Positions 1-7,359 of a stretch of DNA of 21,341 bases are shown here, in pieces; within the stretch, counting starts at the first letter, position 1; each line of letters opens with the position of its first letter. The notes under the pieces were generated by a model. It had not been told where the DNA came from. It made no database searches and saw only the letters and a list, made by a program, of their open reading frames with translations. Both the position numbers and the translations under genes were made by a program. Source of the stretch: Candidatus Omnitrophota bacterium (GTDB lineage Bacteria > Omnitrophota > Koll11 > Aquiviventales > Aquiviventaceae); NCBI GenBank assembly GCA_016196415.1, contig JACPXS010000074.1:1-21341 (forward strand), given 5' to 3'.

Positions 1-1109
1 GAGATGTGGCTCATCCGATCGCCCAACCGAAGCTGTTGGACGCACGCGGCCGTATCGCCTCCGCCGATCACCGTGGTCGCCCGCAACGCGGCGAGCGTCT
101 CAGCGATCCGCCGGCTGCCTTCGCAGAATCGGGGCTGTTCAAAGACCCCCACCGGTCCGTTCCACACCACGGTCTTCGCATCGGCAAGTGCCTTGGTAAA
201 CGCGGCAATGGTCGAAGGCCCGATGTCAGCGCCCAGCCACCCGGCCGGAATCTCCACCGATGAGGTCATCTGAATGGGGCTTCCGGCATCGAGCGACGTC
301 GTGATGACATGATCCTGTGGGAGCAGTACGGCGACGTTGCGCTGCGCGGCGTGTATCAAGAGCTGCTTGGCCAACTCCACCTTGTCCGCCTCACGCATCG
401 ACGCCCCGATGGCGTGGCCCTGAGCGCTCAAAAAGGTATAGGCCATCCCGCCGCCGATGAGCACTCGATCCACGCGCTCAAGCAGCCGCTTCAGCACGCC
501 GATCTTATCAGACACCTTGGCGCCGCCCAGGATCGCGACGTACGGCCGCGCGGGATTCGCCAACGCGCCGTCGAGATACCGGATCTCTTTCTCCATGAGC
601 AATCCGGCGACGGCCGGCAGATGGTGCGCAACCCCTTCGGTTGAGCCGTGCGCGCGATGCGCACTGCCGAAGGCGTCATTGACGTAGACCTGACCCAGGC
701 GGGCCAGCCGGGCCGCAAACGCGGGATCGTTGGCCTCTTCCTCCGCATGGAAGCGCAGGTTCTCCAACAACGCCACGCCGCCTGGTCTGAGCGCGTTCAC
801 GCGCGGCTCGACCTCAGGTCCCACGCAATCCGGGAGCAAGACCACCGGACGTTGCAGCAGCTCCTCCAGCCGCGCGGCCACCGGTTTGAGCGACATCGAT
901 GGGACGCGCCGGCCATCCGGCCGCCCGAGATGGCTCATGAGCACGACCGACGCGCCCTGCTCAAGCGCATAGCGGATCGTCGGGAGGCTCTCTCGGATTC
1001 GGGTGTCATCGGTGATCCGGCCGGTCGCGTGATCCAAGGGGACGTTGAAGTCGGCCCGGATGAGCACCCGCTTGCCCCGGATGTCGAGGTCCTGAATCGT
1101 TTGCTTCAT
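1..1109 (-). CDS. pgk: Phosphoglycerate kinase, C-terminus cut by window edge
   Basis: Phosphoglycerate kinase interconverts 1,3-bisphosphoglycerate + ADP and 3-phosphoglycerate + ATP in glycolysis/gluconeogenesis (cytosolic monomer). The reading frame is open from an ATG at 1109 to the window edge, about 369 codons. Diagnostic segments in order are RADFNVPL (substrate-binding N-domain), SHLGRPDG, ENLRFHAEEE, YVNDAFGSAHR, ILGGAKVSDK, VVWNGPVGVFE and GGGDTAACV. The frame ends at GDRMSHI, so only about 25 residues of the usual 390-400 (the STGGGA helix onward) are missing. It follows gap by 31 nt, a classic gap-pgk pair, and probably shares its transcript. I see no clear Shine-Dalgarno sequence. 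Identification is secure. Confidence 0.97.
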   Translation of the reverse strand, partial: MKQTIQDLDIRGKRVLIRADFNVPLDHATGRITDDTRIRESLPTIRYALEQGASVVLMSHLGRPDGRRVPSMSLKPVAARLEELLQRPVVLLPDCVGPEVEPRVNALRPGGVALLENLRFHAEEEANDPAFAARLARLGQVYVNDAFGSAHRAHGSTEGVAHHLPAVAGLLMEKEIRYLDGALANPARPYVAILGGAKVSDKIGVLKRLLERVDRVLIGGGMAYTFLSAQGHAIGASMREADKVELAKQLLIHAAQRNVAVLLPQDHVITTSLDAGSPIQMTSSVEIPAGWLGADIGPSTIAAFTKALADAKTVVWNGPVGVFEQPRFCEGSRRIAETLAALRATTVIGGGDTAACVQQLRLGDRMSHI

Positions 1110-1140
1110 GGCGTAACACGGTCACCGGTACGGCACCGCC

Positions 1141-2190
<1,050 letters not shown>

Positions 2191-2292
2191 TGCCGCGTCC
2201 TCCTCGCTCCACTCGTCGCGCTCTTCACATCTCCACTCGACGGGCATTATACGGCATGCGGTTCGGCGACGTCAAACCACCGCCCGACCTGG

Positions 2293-2411
2293 GAAGTGCA
2301 GAATGCGGATTTCGGAATGCGGAATGCACTGGCAATCAACGCGGGAATGTCCCACTTCCAACGCCGCCCGCGTGTTTCATTCCACACTCCGCATTCCCCA
2401 TTCCACATTCG
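2293..2411. repeat. Heptad hairpin A (word GGAATGN), galT-gap intergenic
   Basis: Each arm is five uninterrupted 7-bp units. The left arm (2293-2327, plus strand) reads GAAGTGC, AGAATGC, GGATTTC, GGAATGC, GGAATGC. The right arm (2377-2411) holds five units of type NCATTCC, the reverse complement of the same word. The 49-nt centre contains a smaller inverted repeat (CGCGGG near 2340, CCCGCG near 2367). The whole could fold into one long stem in the mRNA between galT and gap. There is no U-tract, so it is not a standard terminator. No open frame of interest lies inside. Confidence 0.8.
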
Positions 2412-2433
2412 ACCCGGGAATGCCCCGAGCGAC

Positions 2434-3438
2434 TTATAGAGGAAGGGTGGTTTCTCGCAGGACTTTCGCGGCCAGCTCAGGGGAGGTCGGATTGATGTAG
2501 AAGCCGGTGCCCCACTCAAACCCGGCGATCTTAGTGAGCTTGGGAATCAGCTCGAGATGCCAGTGGTACTCTTCCCGTTCGTAGGGCTCGATGGGCGCGG
2601 TATGGATGATGAAGTTGTACGAGGGATCGGAGAGGGTCGTCCGCACGCGCAGGAGCGTTTCTTTGAGGATCCGCGCGAAATCGGCGATCGCCTCCGGGGG
2701 AATCTGGGCGAAATCGGCGCGATGCTCCTTGGGAAGGATCCAGACCTCAAACGGAAAACTCGACATGAAGGGGCAGATGGCGACAAACGAGCGGTTATCG
2801 CAGACGATCCGCTCATCCTCCTGGAGTTCCTGACGGAGCATATCGCAGTAGGGACACCGGTCGCGAAATTCGAAGCATCGCTCGGACCCTTTCAGCTCCT
2901 CGTAGACCCGCTTGGGCACAATGGGCAGGGCGATCAATTGCGAATGGGTGTGCTCCAGCGACGCCCCGGCGGAGAGGCCGAAGTTCTTAAAAATCAAGGT
3001 GTACTTCAGCCGCCGATCGCCCCGGAGGTCCAAGGACCTGGCCTGATACGCCTTGACCACCTCCACCAACTCCTCCTGGCTCAGGTCCGCCATCTGGCGC
3101 TGGTGATCCGGGGTCTCGATGATGACTTCATGCGCCCCGATGCCGTTGCATAAATCAAACACCCCCATGCCTCGCCGGTTGAGATCGCCTTCAATCTTCA
3201 AGGCCGGGAACTTGTTGGACACCACGCGCAGCCGCCAGCCCGGGCCGTTGGGCGCGCTCCCAGGAGGGCGCACCACGTAGATCTCCGGCGGCGTCATGGC
3301 TTCATTGCCGTAGCAGAAGGGGCACTTCCCTCCGCCGAGGGCGTGAGATTCGACCTCAAACGCCTCCGGACCGGCGGGGCCTTCCGCCTCGATGATGTTC
3401 CACCGCCCGATGATCGGATCTCGCCGTAGCTCAGACAT
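2434..3438 (-). CDS. galT: Galactose-1-phosphate uridylyltransferase (galT copy 1)
   Basis: HIT-superfamily nucleotidylyltransferase of the Leloir pathway (UDP-glucose + Gal-1-P to Glc-1-P + UDP-Gal via a uridylyl-His intermediate); 334 residues. The start at 3438 gives MSELRRDPIIGRW, which lines up with the N-terminus of the next copy. A GTG at 3495 overlaps the upstream stop and would add 19 unrelated residues. Visible features: zinc-type CPFC (residues 39-42) and CPYC, GAHEVIIETPDH, and the active-site His-Thr-His-Ser-Gln with His163 and His165, the latter corresponding to the nucleophilic His of the HxH motif. The C-terminal YHWHLELIP is intact. It follows copy 2 directly. Some relatives act on ADP-glucose or other sugar phosphates, so substrate is not certain. 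Confidence 0.9.
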   Translation of the reverse strand: MSELRRDPIIGRWNIIEAEGPAGPEAFEVESHALGGGKCPFCYGNEAMTPPEIYVVRPPGSAPNGPGWRLRVVSNKFPALKIEGDLNRRGMGVFDLCNGIGAHEVIIETPDHQRQMADLSQEELVEVVKAYQARSLDLRGDRRLKYTLIFKNFGLSAGASLEHTHSQLIALPIVPKRVYEELKGSERCFEFRDRCPYCDMLRQELQEDERIVCDNRSFVAICPFMSSFPFEVWILPKEHRADFAQIPPEAIADFARILKETLLRVRTTLSDPSYNFIIHTAPIEPYEREEYHWHLELIPKLTKIAGFEWGTGFYINPTSPELAAKVLRETTLPL

Positions 3439-3491
3439 CGCTGCGTGGACGCCTCGATGGGTCCACCGGAAGGTCGTTGATCGATCCACCG

Positions 3492-4556
3492 TCACCCATG
3501 AACCGCCTTGGGAAGGGGCCCTTCCCCCACCAGCGCGTCCCGAAGATATCTGGCCGCTTCCTCTGGCGGGGTGGGATTAATGTAGAAGCCGCTGCCCCAC
3601 TCAAATCCGGCGACACGGGTCAGGCGGGGAATCAGCTCCAGATGCCAATGGTAATCCTCTTCGATGGTTTTCCAGTATCCGACCTTACGCCGCTGGCCGC
3701 GAAGCGGTGCCGTGTGCAACAGGACGTTGTACGGCGGGTCATTCAGGACGGCCTTGAGGCGGCTGAGCAACGGCTTGAAGACGACGGCGAGGTCTGCGAC
3801 CTCCTCCGGCTGTATTTTGGCGAAGTCGCAGCGGTGGCGCTTGGGAACGATCCACAGCTCAAATGGAAACCGCGAGGCGAACGGACACAGCACCATGAGA
3901 TGGGCCGATTCGATCACGACGCGGATCTTCGCCTCGCGCTCTTGGTTCAGGAGATCGCAGACGAGGCAACGCTCCTTATCCTCAAAGTAGCGCCGGGCGC
4001 CCGCAAGCTCCTCTTTCACGCGCAGCGGCGTGACGGGCGTCGCAATGAGCTGGGAGCGGGTATGCTGAACGCGCCCGGCACCCGCCGTGGAGCCGTAGTT
4101 CTTAAACCACAGCACGTACCGGAAGCGGGGATCGCGCTCCAGATCCGCCATGCGGGTGATTGCCGTCCGCAGGCCGGCGTGGAACTGCTCAAGCGAAAGA
4201 TCGGCCGCGTTGCCGACATGGGACGGGCTCTCGACAATCACCTCATGCGCCCCGATGCCGTCCATGAGATCGTACATGCCCTTCCCGCGGCGGTTCAGCT
4301 GCCCCTCGATCCGCAACACGGGTTTGATGCTTGGCACCACCCGGATCTGCCACCCCGGCTGGTTCGCCGCGGTGCCGTCGTTTCGGATCGCGAAGATCTC
4401 CCCCGGGGTGCTCGCTTCCTTGCCCTCGCAGAAGGGGCACTCGCTCTCCGGGAGCGACTCGTCATGCGACGCGATGAAGTCGACCGGCCGTTTCGCGCGC
4501 TCAGTCGCGATGATGACCCAGCGGCCGATGAGCGGATCTTTTCGTAACTCAGGCAT
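3492..4556 (-). CDS. GalT-family protein, copy 2, catalytic His replaced by Arg
   Basis: Tandem paralogue of the downstream galT; 354 residues beginning MPELRKDPLIGRW. Clear family segments: CPFC near residue 41, GAHEVIVESPSH, FKNYGSTAGA, the second Cys pair RCLVC, and a C-terminal YHWHLELIPRLTR. The active-site motif, His-Thr-His-Ser-Gln in copy 1, is here His165-Thr-Arg167-Ser-Gln; the Arg codon CGC occupies 4056-4058. The second His of this motif is the uridylylated nucleophile in the GalT family, so ordinary double-displacement transfer is doubtful. It may be a phosphorylase/hydrolase-like HIT enzyme, a regulatory partner of copy 1, or in decay, though the frame is otherwise intact. It begins 12 nt after fmt, and its TGA overlaps an alternative GTG of copy 1. 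Confidence 0.85.
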   Translation of the reverse strand: MPELRKDPLIGRWVIIATERAKRPVDFIASHDESLPESECPFCEGKEASTPGEIFAIRNDGTAANQPGWQIRVVPSIKPVLRIEGQLNRRGKGMYDLMDGIGAHEVIVESPSHVGNAADLSLEQFHAGLRTAITRMADLERDPRFRYVLWFKNYGSTAGAGRVQHTRSQLIATPVTPLRVKEELAGARRYFEDKERCLVCDLLNQEREAKIRVVIESAHLMVLCPFASRFPFELWIVPKRHRCDFAKIQPEEVADLAVVFKPLLSRLKAVLNDPPYNVLLHTAPLRGQRRKVGYWKTIEEDYHWHLELIPRLTRVAGFEWGSGFYINPTPPEEAARYLRDALVGEGPLPKAVHG

Positions 4557-4568
4557 TTGAACGCCGCC

Positions 4569-5498
4569 TCACGCGACACCCCCAAAGATTTCTCCCACTG
4601 TGACGGGGTGGCCCGCGAGAAATTCTTTGATACTCATACGCCGCCTCCCGGCCGGTTGCACCTCGCGAATCGCGAGCGTCCCCTGGCCCGTCGCCACCGT
4701 CACAGCGCTCGGCTCCACCTGCACAATCGTTCCCGGCGCGGCCTTGCGCGCGCGAGGATCGTTCACCGACACCGACCGCAGCTTCAGGAACACTCCGCGC
4801 CACTCAACCGTCGCGCCCGGCCACGGAACCGTCGCCCGGACCAATCGCTCGATCTGCTCGGCTGAAGCCTGCCAGTCAATCCGTCCCTGGGCCTTGGTCA
4901 ATTTCGGGGCGAGGCTTGCGCTTGCCTCGTCTTGCGGCGCAAAGCGCGCGCGCCCTGCGGCGATCTGCTCCACGGCACTCAGGACGGCGCCGGCTCCAAG
5001 CTGCGCCAGTCGACGGGTCAGCGTGTCGGCGTTTTCCTGAGGCGCGATGGGCAGCGTCTGCTGGCTCACGATCTCGCCGGCATCCACCCGTTCGTTGAGC
5101 CGAAAGATCGTCACGCCTGTGAGCGTCTCGCCGTTGAGCAGCGCCCATGCCACCGGCGCCGCGCCTCGATATTTCGGAAGCAGCGACGGGTGGATGCCCA
5201 GCATGCCGTGCGCGGGCCACTCCAAGAGCTCGCGCTGGATCAATCGGCCGTAGGCGACGACCACGCCGATGTCCGGATGCGCCGACTCGACGACGTGACG
5301 GTCCAACCGCTCCGGTTGAATCAACGGCAGCCCACGCTGCACCGCCGCGCGTTTCACCGGAGAGGGCGTGACGTCCAACCCCCGACCCTGCGGCCGGTCA
5401 GGCTGGGTCACGCACATGACCATCGTGTGCGAGCTCGCGGCCAAGCGCTCAAGGCTTGGCACGGCGAACTCCGACGTCCCGAAGAAGATTACGCGCAT
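4569..5498 (-). CDS. fmt: Methionyl-tRNA formyltransferase
   Basis: Transfers formyl from 10-formyl-THF to initiator Met-tRNA; cytosolic; 309 residues, usual length. The start at 5498 is chosen because MRVIFFGTSEFAVPSL matches the family N-terminus; an ATG at 5522 would add eight residues. Visible: VTQPDRPQGRG, VVAYGRLI, HPSLLPKYRGAAP with the catalytic His (His103), ERVDAGEI with the catalytic Asp (Asp139), then a C-terminal domain with ATVPWPGA and IREVQPAGRRRM. The Asn that precedes the His by two residues in the formyltransferase fold (Asn106 of PurN) is Gly101 here (codon GGC at 5196-5198). It pairs functionally with def upstream and is followed 12 nt later by the galT pair. Confidence 0.93.
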   Translation of the reverse strand: MRVIFFGTSEFAVPSLERLAASSHTMVMCVTQPDRPQGRGLDVTPSPVKRAAVQRGLPLIQPERLDRHVVESAHPDIGVVVAYGRLIQRELLEWPAHGMLGIHPSLLPKYRGAAPVAWALLNGETLTGVTIFRLNERVDAGEIVSQQTLPIAPQENADTLTRRLAQLGAGAVLSAVEQIAAGRARFAPQDEASASLAPKLTKAQGRIDWQASAEQIERLVRATVPWPGATVEWRGVFLKLRSVSVNDPRARKAAPGTIVQVEPSAVTVATGQGTLAIREVQPAGRRRMSIKEFLAGHPVTVGEIFGGVA

Positions 5499-5585
5499 GC
5501 CAAGGTCGGGGCGCCGCGGCATAACACATGCCGCCAGGCACCATGGCTACGGCTCCCGATGCCGGCATGAGCCGCTTGACCCTTC

Positions 5586-5751
5586 GACTCGGTCCCAGGC
5601 CATGGCCGGGGGCCCTCGCTCAGGATTCCGCCCCCTCCCTCGGCCTCCGGCCTCGGGATCCTGGCCGAGCGATCCCGAGCGAACGCGAGGGACGGGCGTC
5701 CGAGAAGGGGCCCCGGGCATACCCGGGGGGCTCCACCGGCGGTGTTGGAGC
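5586..5751. repeat. GC-rich nested hairpins between def and fmt
   Basis: The non-coding stretch 5499-5768 holds several inverted repeats: CCCTCGC 5613-5619 with GCGAGGG 5685-5691; CTCGGGATC 5652-5660 with GATCCCGAG 5671-5679 (perfect 9 bp, 10-nt loop); and CCCCGGG 5711-5717 with CCCGGGG 5722-5728 around a CATA loop. Frames on the minus strand stay open here, but the composition is Arg/Gly/Pro-rich with no ribosome site or family resemblance, so I treat them as chance. There is no U-tract. It could stabilise or separate the def and fmt messages. Confidence 0.6.
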
Positions 5752-5768
5752 GAGTTGCCCCCGCGCGC

Positions 5769-6284
5769 TCATGCGGCATCAGGATGACGCGAGCGAATCG
5801 CTGAGCGCATCCGGTGCTCCGCGCGAATCCGGCGAAACCATGGCAAGCGGTCGATGAACAGCCGCCCCTGGAGATGATCAAACTCATGTTGTAGGACAAT
5901 CGCCAACAATCCCTCCGCGGTAATCGCAAGCGGCTTGCCTGAGATGTCTTCGCCGCGCATGCGCACACGGGCTGCCCGCCTGACCCGCTCCCAGGTCTTG
6001 GGAAGACTGAGACATCCTTCCACCACACCCGCCCGCCCTTCACTCGATTCCAGAACCGGATTGATCACCACCAGCTCCCGCCCGCGCTGCTGAGTCGGGT
6101 TGGCGACGAATATCTGAATGTCTCGCCCAATCTGAGGCGCCGCGAGTCCGATCCCGTCATGGGCGTACATGGTCTCGATCAAATCTTGCGCGAACTGGCG
6201 GATCTCAGCCGTCGAGGCCTCCACGCGGCGCGCATGAGCGCTTAGGATCGGGTGAGGCCTCACGCACAACGGACGCACGCTCAT
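5769..6284 (-). CDS. def: Peptide deformylase
   Basis: Metalloprotease that removes the N-formyl group from nascent proteins at the ribosome; 171 residues. All three family motifs are present: motif 1 GIGLAAPQIG (about residues 44-53), motif 2 EGCLSLP (metal-binding Cys), and motif 3 QHEFDHLQG (two metal-binding His and the catalytic Glu). The ATG at 6284 is preceded by AGGGA five bases upstream. The C-terminal tail RIRAEHRMRSAIRSRHPDAA is basic and may be disordered. It is the first gene of the minus-strand run def-fmt-galT-galT-gap-pgk and is divergent from the TPR gene across a hairpin-filled intergenic region. Confidence 0.97.
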   Translation of the reverse strand: MSVRPLCVRPHPILSAHARRVEASTAEIRQFAQDLIETMYAHDGIGLAAPQIGRDIQIFVANPTQQRGRELVVINPVLESSEGRAGVVEGCLSLPKTWERVRRAARVRMRGEDISGKPLAITAEGLLAIVLQHEFDHLQGRLFIDRLPWFRRIRAEHRMRSAIRSRHPDAA

Positions 6285-6295
6285 GATTCCCTGCT

Positions 6296-6323
6296 ATTCT
6301 AGCGAGGATCGAGGAAATTGCAA
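6296..6323 (-). promoter_or_regulatory. Possible promoter for def
   Basis: On the minus strand TTGCAA (6318-6323) and TAGAAT (6296-6301) are separated by 16 nt. The -10 has one mismatch and the -35 two. Transcription would start around 6289, leaving almost no leader and cutting into the AGGGA ribosome site, so this is weak. Confidence 0.3.
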
Positions 6324-6343
6324 TGGAAGACCCGCTGGGGTAC

Positions 6344-6468
6344 TGTCCTCATTTGGTGGGTGACGCAAAGCCGGGGGCCCCCGCCTGCCCGCAGCCGACG
6401 ACGGCGAGAGTCCGGCGCGGCGAGGACAGGTGGGGTGGCGCAGCGGCAGGCCCCGCCAAATGAGGACA
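6344..6468. repeat. 13-bp perfect inverted repeat bounding a 125-nt GC-rich element
   Basis: TGTCCTCATTTGG at 6344-6356 is mirrored exactly by CCAAATGAGGACA at 6456-6468. The interior is GC-rich and self-complementary in pieces, including the perfect palindrome GGGGGCCCCC (6373-6382) and GCCG-ACGA-CGGC near 6394. No transposase is encoded. The terminal-repeat-plus-hairpin layout resembles a non-autonomous REP/MITE-like element; family membership is inference. It occupies the divergent region 6285-6614 together with the octad hairpin 6493-6557; no gene is present in this stretch. Confidence 0.6.
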
Positions 6469-6492
6469 CCACCCCCGCTGTGAGGTTGACGT

Positions 6493-6557
6493 GTTTGCGA
6501 GTGAGCGCGTTTGCGCGCTGTTGAACGCGCCAACACGCGAACGCGCTAACGCGCAAC
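6493..6557. repeat. Octad hairpin C (word GTTNGCGC)
   Basis: The left arm holds 8-bp units GTTTGCGA, GTGAGCGC, GTTTGCGC (6493-6516). The right arm holds the reverse complement units GCGCCAAC, ACGCGAAC, GCGCTAAC and a partial GCGCAAC (6527-6557), with a spacer of about 10 nt. It has the same design as heptad hairpins A, D, E and F but uses an 8-bp word. It ends 57 nt before the TPR gene. Confidence 0.65.
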
Positions 6558-6577
6558 TTCAGCGTACGACCATCCGA

Positions 6578-6605
6578 TGGACGAACCGGCGCGCTGTGGT
6601 ATCAT
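6578..6605 (+). promoter_or_regulatory. Probable promoter of the TPR gene
   Basis: TGGACG (6578-6583), 16-nt spacer, TATCAT (6600-6605) with an extended TGG immediately before it. The expected start near 6612 lies about three bases before the ATG at 6615, and no Shine-Dalgarno is visible, so the mRNA may be nearly leaderless. Confidence 0.45.
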
Positions 6606-6614
6606 AATGACAGC

Positions 6615-7211
6615 ATGTCCGCTGTGCCCGTACCGACCGATCTCCAACCGTATTTCGAGAAAGGCATCCAAGCCTACACGCAGGGGAGTTACGAATACGC
6701 GGTCGATTTACTCGCCTTGGTGATCAAACACGCCCCAGATGCCACGGAAGCCCGTCGGTATCTGCGCCTCGCCATCCAAAAGCGGTTTGCGCAACAGCCC
6801 GCATCGCCGGCCTCGCAACTCGGCTGCACCCTCCTCACGTTGCCCGTGCGCGGCTGGGCGATGCTGGCTCAGGTGCGAGGCGAAACCCGCCAGGCGATCA
6901 ACCTCTATGAGTGGCTCTTGGCGCTGACGCCGCGCTCCCGGTCGTTGCTGATGCGGCTGGCCATGACGCTGACGTCCAACGGCCTCGAAGACGCCGCGGT
7001 GCAAACGTACGAGGAACTCCTGACGGTCGACCCCAACCACCTCGGAGCGCTGCGCAAGCTCGCCCGCTTGGCCATGAAGCGCGGGAACGACGCGCAGGCC
7101 CGCCAGTGCTTCGAGCGGATCCTCCATCTCCACCCAGGCGACCTTGAGGCGCAGCAGAGCCTGCGCAATCTCGACGCCCTCGGCACCATCAAAAAGGGGT
7201 TTTCGACCTAG
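6615..7211 (+). CDS. TPR-repeat protein, function unknown
   Basis: 198-residue soluble protein made of tetratricopeptide-like helix pairs. Recognisable repeat cores include YFEKGIQAYTQGSYEYAVDL (residues about 13-32), AINLYEWLLALTPRS, AVQTYEELLTVDPNHLGAL and ARQCFERILHLHPGDLEA, each ending in the typical x-x-P turn. The segment LLTLPVRGWAMLAQVRGETR interrupts the array. I see no signal peptide or transmembrane helix, so it is probably a cytosolic scaffold. It is the only plus-strand protein gene in the first 20 kb, divergent from def and convergent with priA. The stop codon TAG is the first three bases of hairpin D. The start is supported by the adjacent promoter-like -10 rather than a ribosome site. 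Confidence 0.85.
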   Translation: MSAVPVPTDLQPYFEKGIQAYTQGSYEYAVDLLALVIKHAPDATEARRYLRLAIQKRFAQQPASPASQLGCTLLTLPVRGWAMLAQVRGETRQAINLYEWLLALTPRSRSLLMRLAMTLTSNGLEDAAVQTYEELLTVDPNHLGALRKLARLAMKRGNDAQARQCFERILHLHPGDLEAQQSLRNLDALGTIKKGFST

Positions 7212-7350
7212 CAGGCTGCGGAAAAACTCCCGCAGCGCTCAAGGTTCGAGGCTCGAGGCAAGAGCACGACGCTCGACGGTGAAACGGTTTTCCTCTCGAG
7301 CCTTCAGCCTAGAGCCTCCAGCCAAAACAGGGTTTTTCCGCAGCCTGCTA
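7209..7350. repeat. Heptad hairpin D with 19-bp terminal inverted repeats
   Basis: The outer perfect inverted repeat is TAGCAGGCTGCGGAAAAAC (7209-7227) with its exact complement at 7332-7350. Inside, the left arm has heptads GGTTCGA, GGCTCGA, GGCAAGA (7243-7263). The right arm has TCGAGCC, TTCAGCC, TAGAGCC, TCCAGCC (7296-7323), complements of GGCTNNA. It sits between the convergent TPR gene and priA and supplies the TPR stop codon. In RNA it would form a long stem that could end transcription from either side, but the A/T tracts are inside the stem. Confidence 0.85.
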
Positions 7351-7359
7351 GCGCTAACC

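Noticed and set aside
2191..2247. N-terminal extension of gap to 2247
   Set aside because: The Rossmann motif begins directly at the internal Met, which has a good Shine-Dalgarno sequence.
2293..2411. Heptad arrays as a CRISPR array
   Set aside because: Units are 7 bp without spacers, inverted rather than direct between arms, and no cas genes are present.
5489..6043. 184-codon minus-strand frame overlapping def
   Set aside because: It is out of frame with def, low-complexity in the intergenic part and has no start signal.
6299..6556. Open frames on both strands through 6299-6556
   Set aside because: The two translations look alike only because the DNA is nearly palindromic; this is repeat sequence, not a gene.
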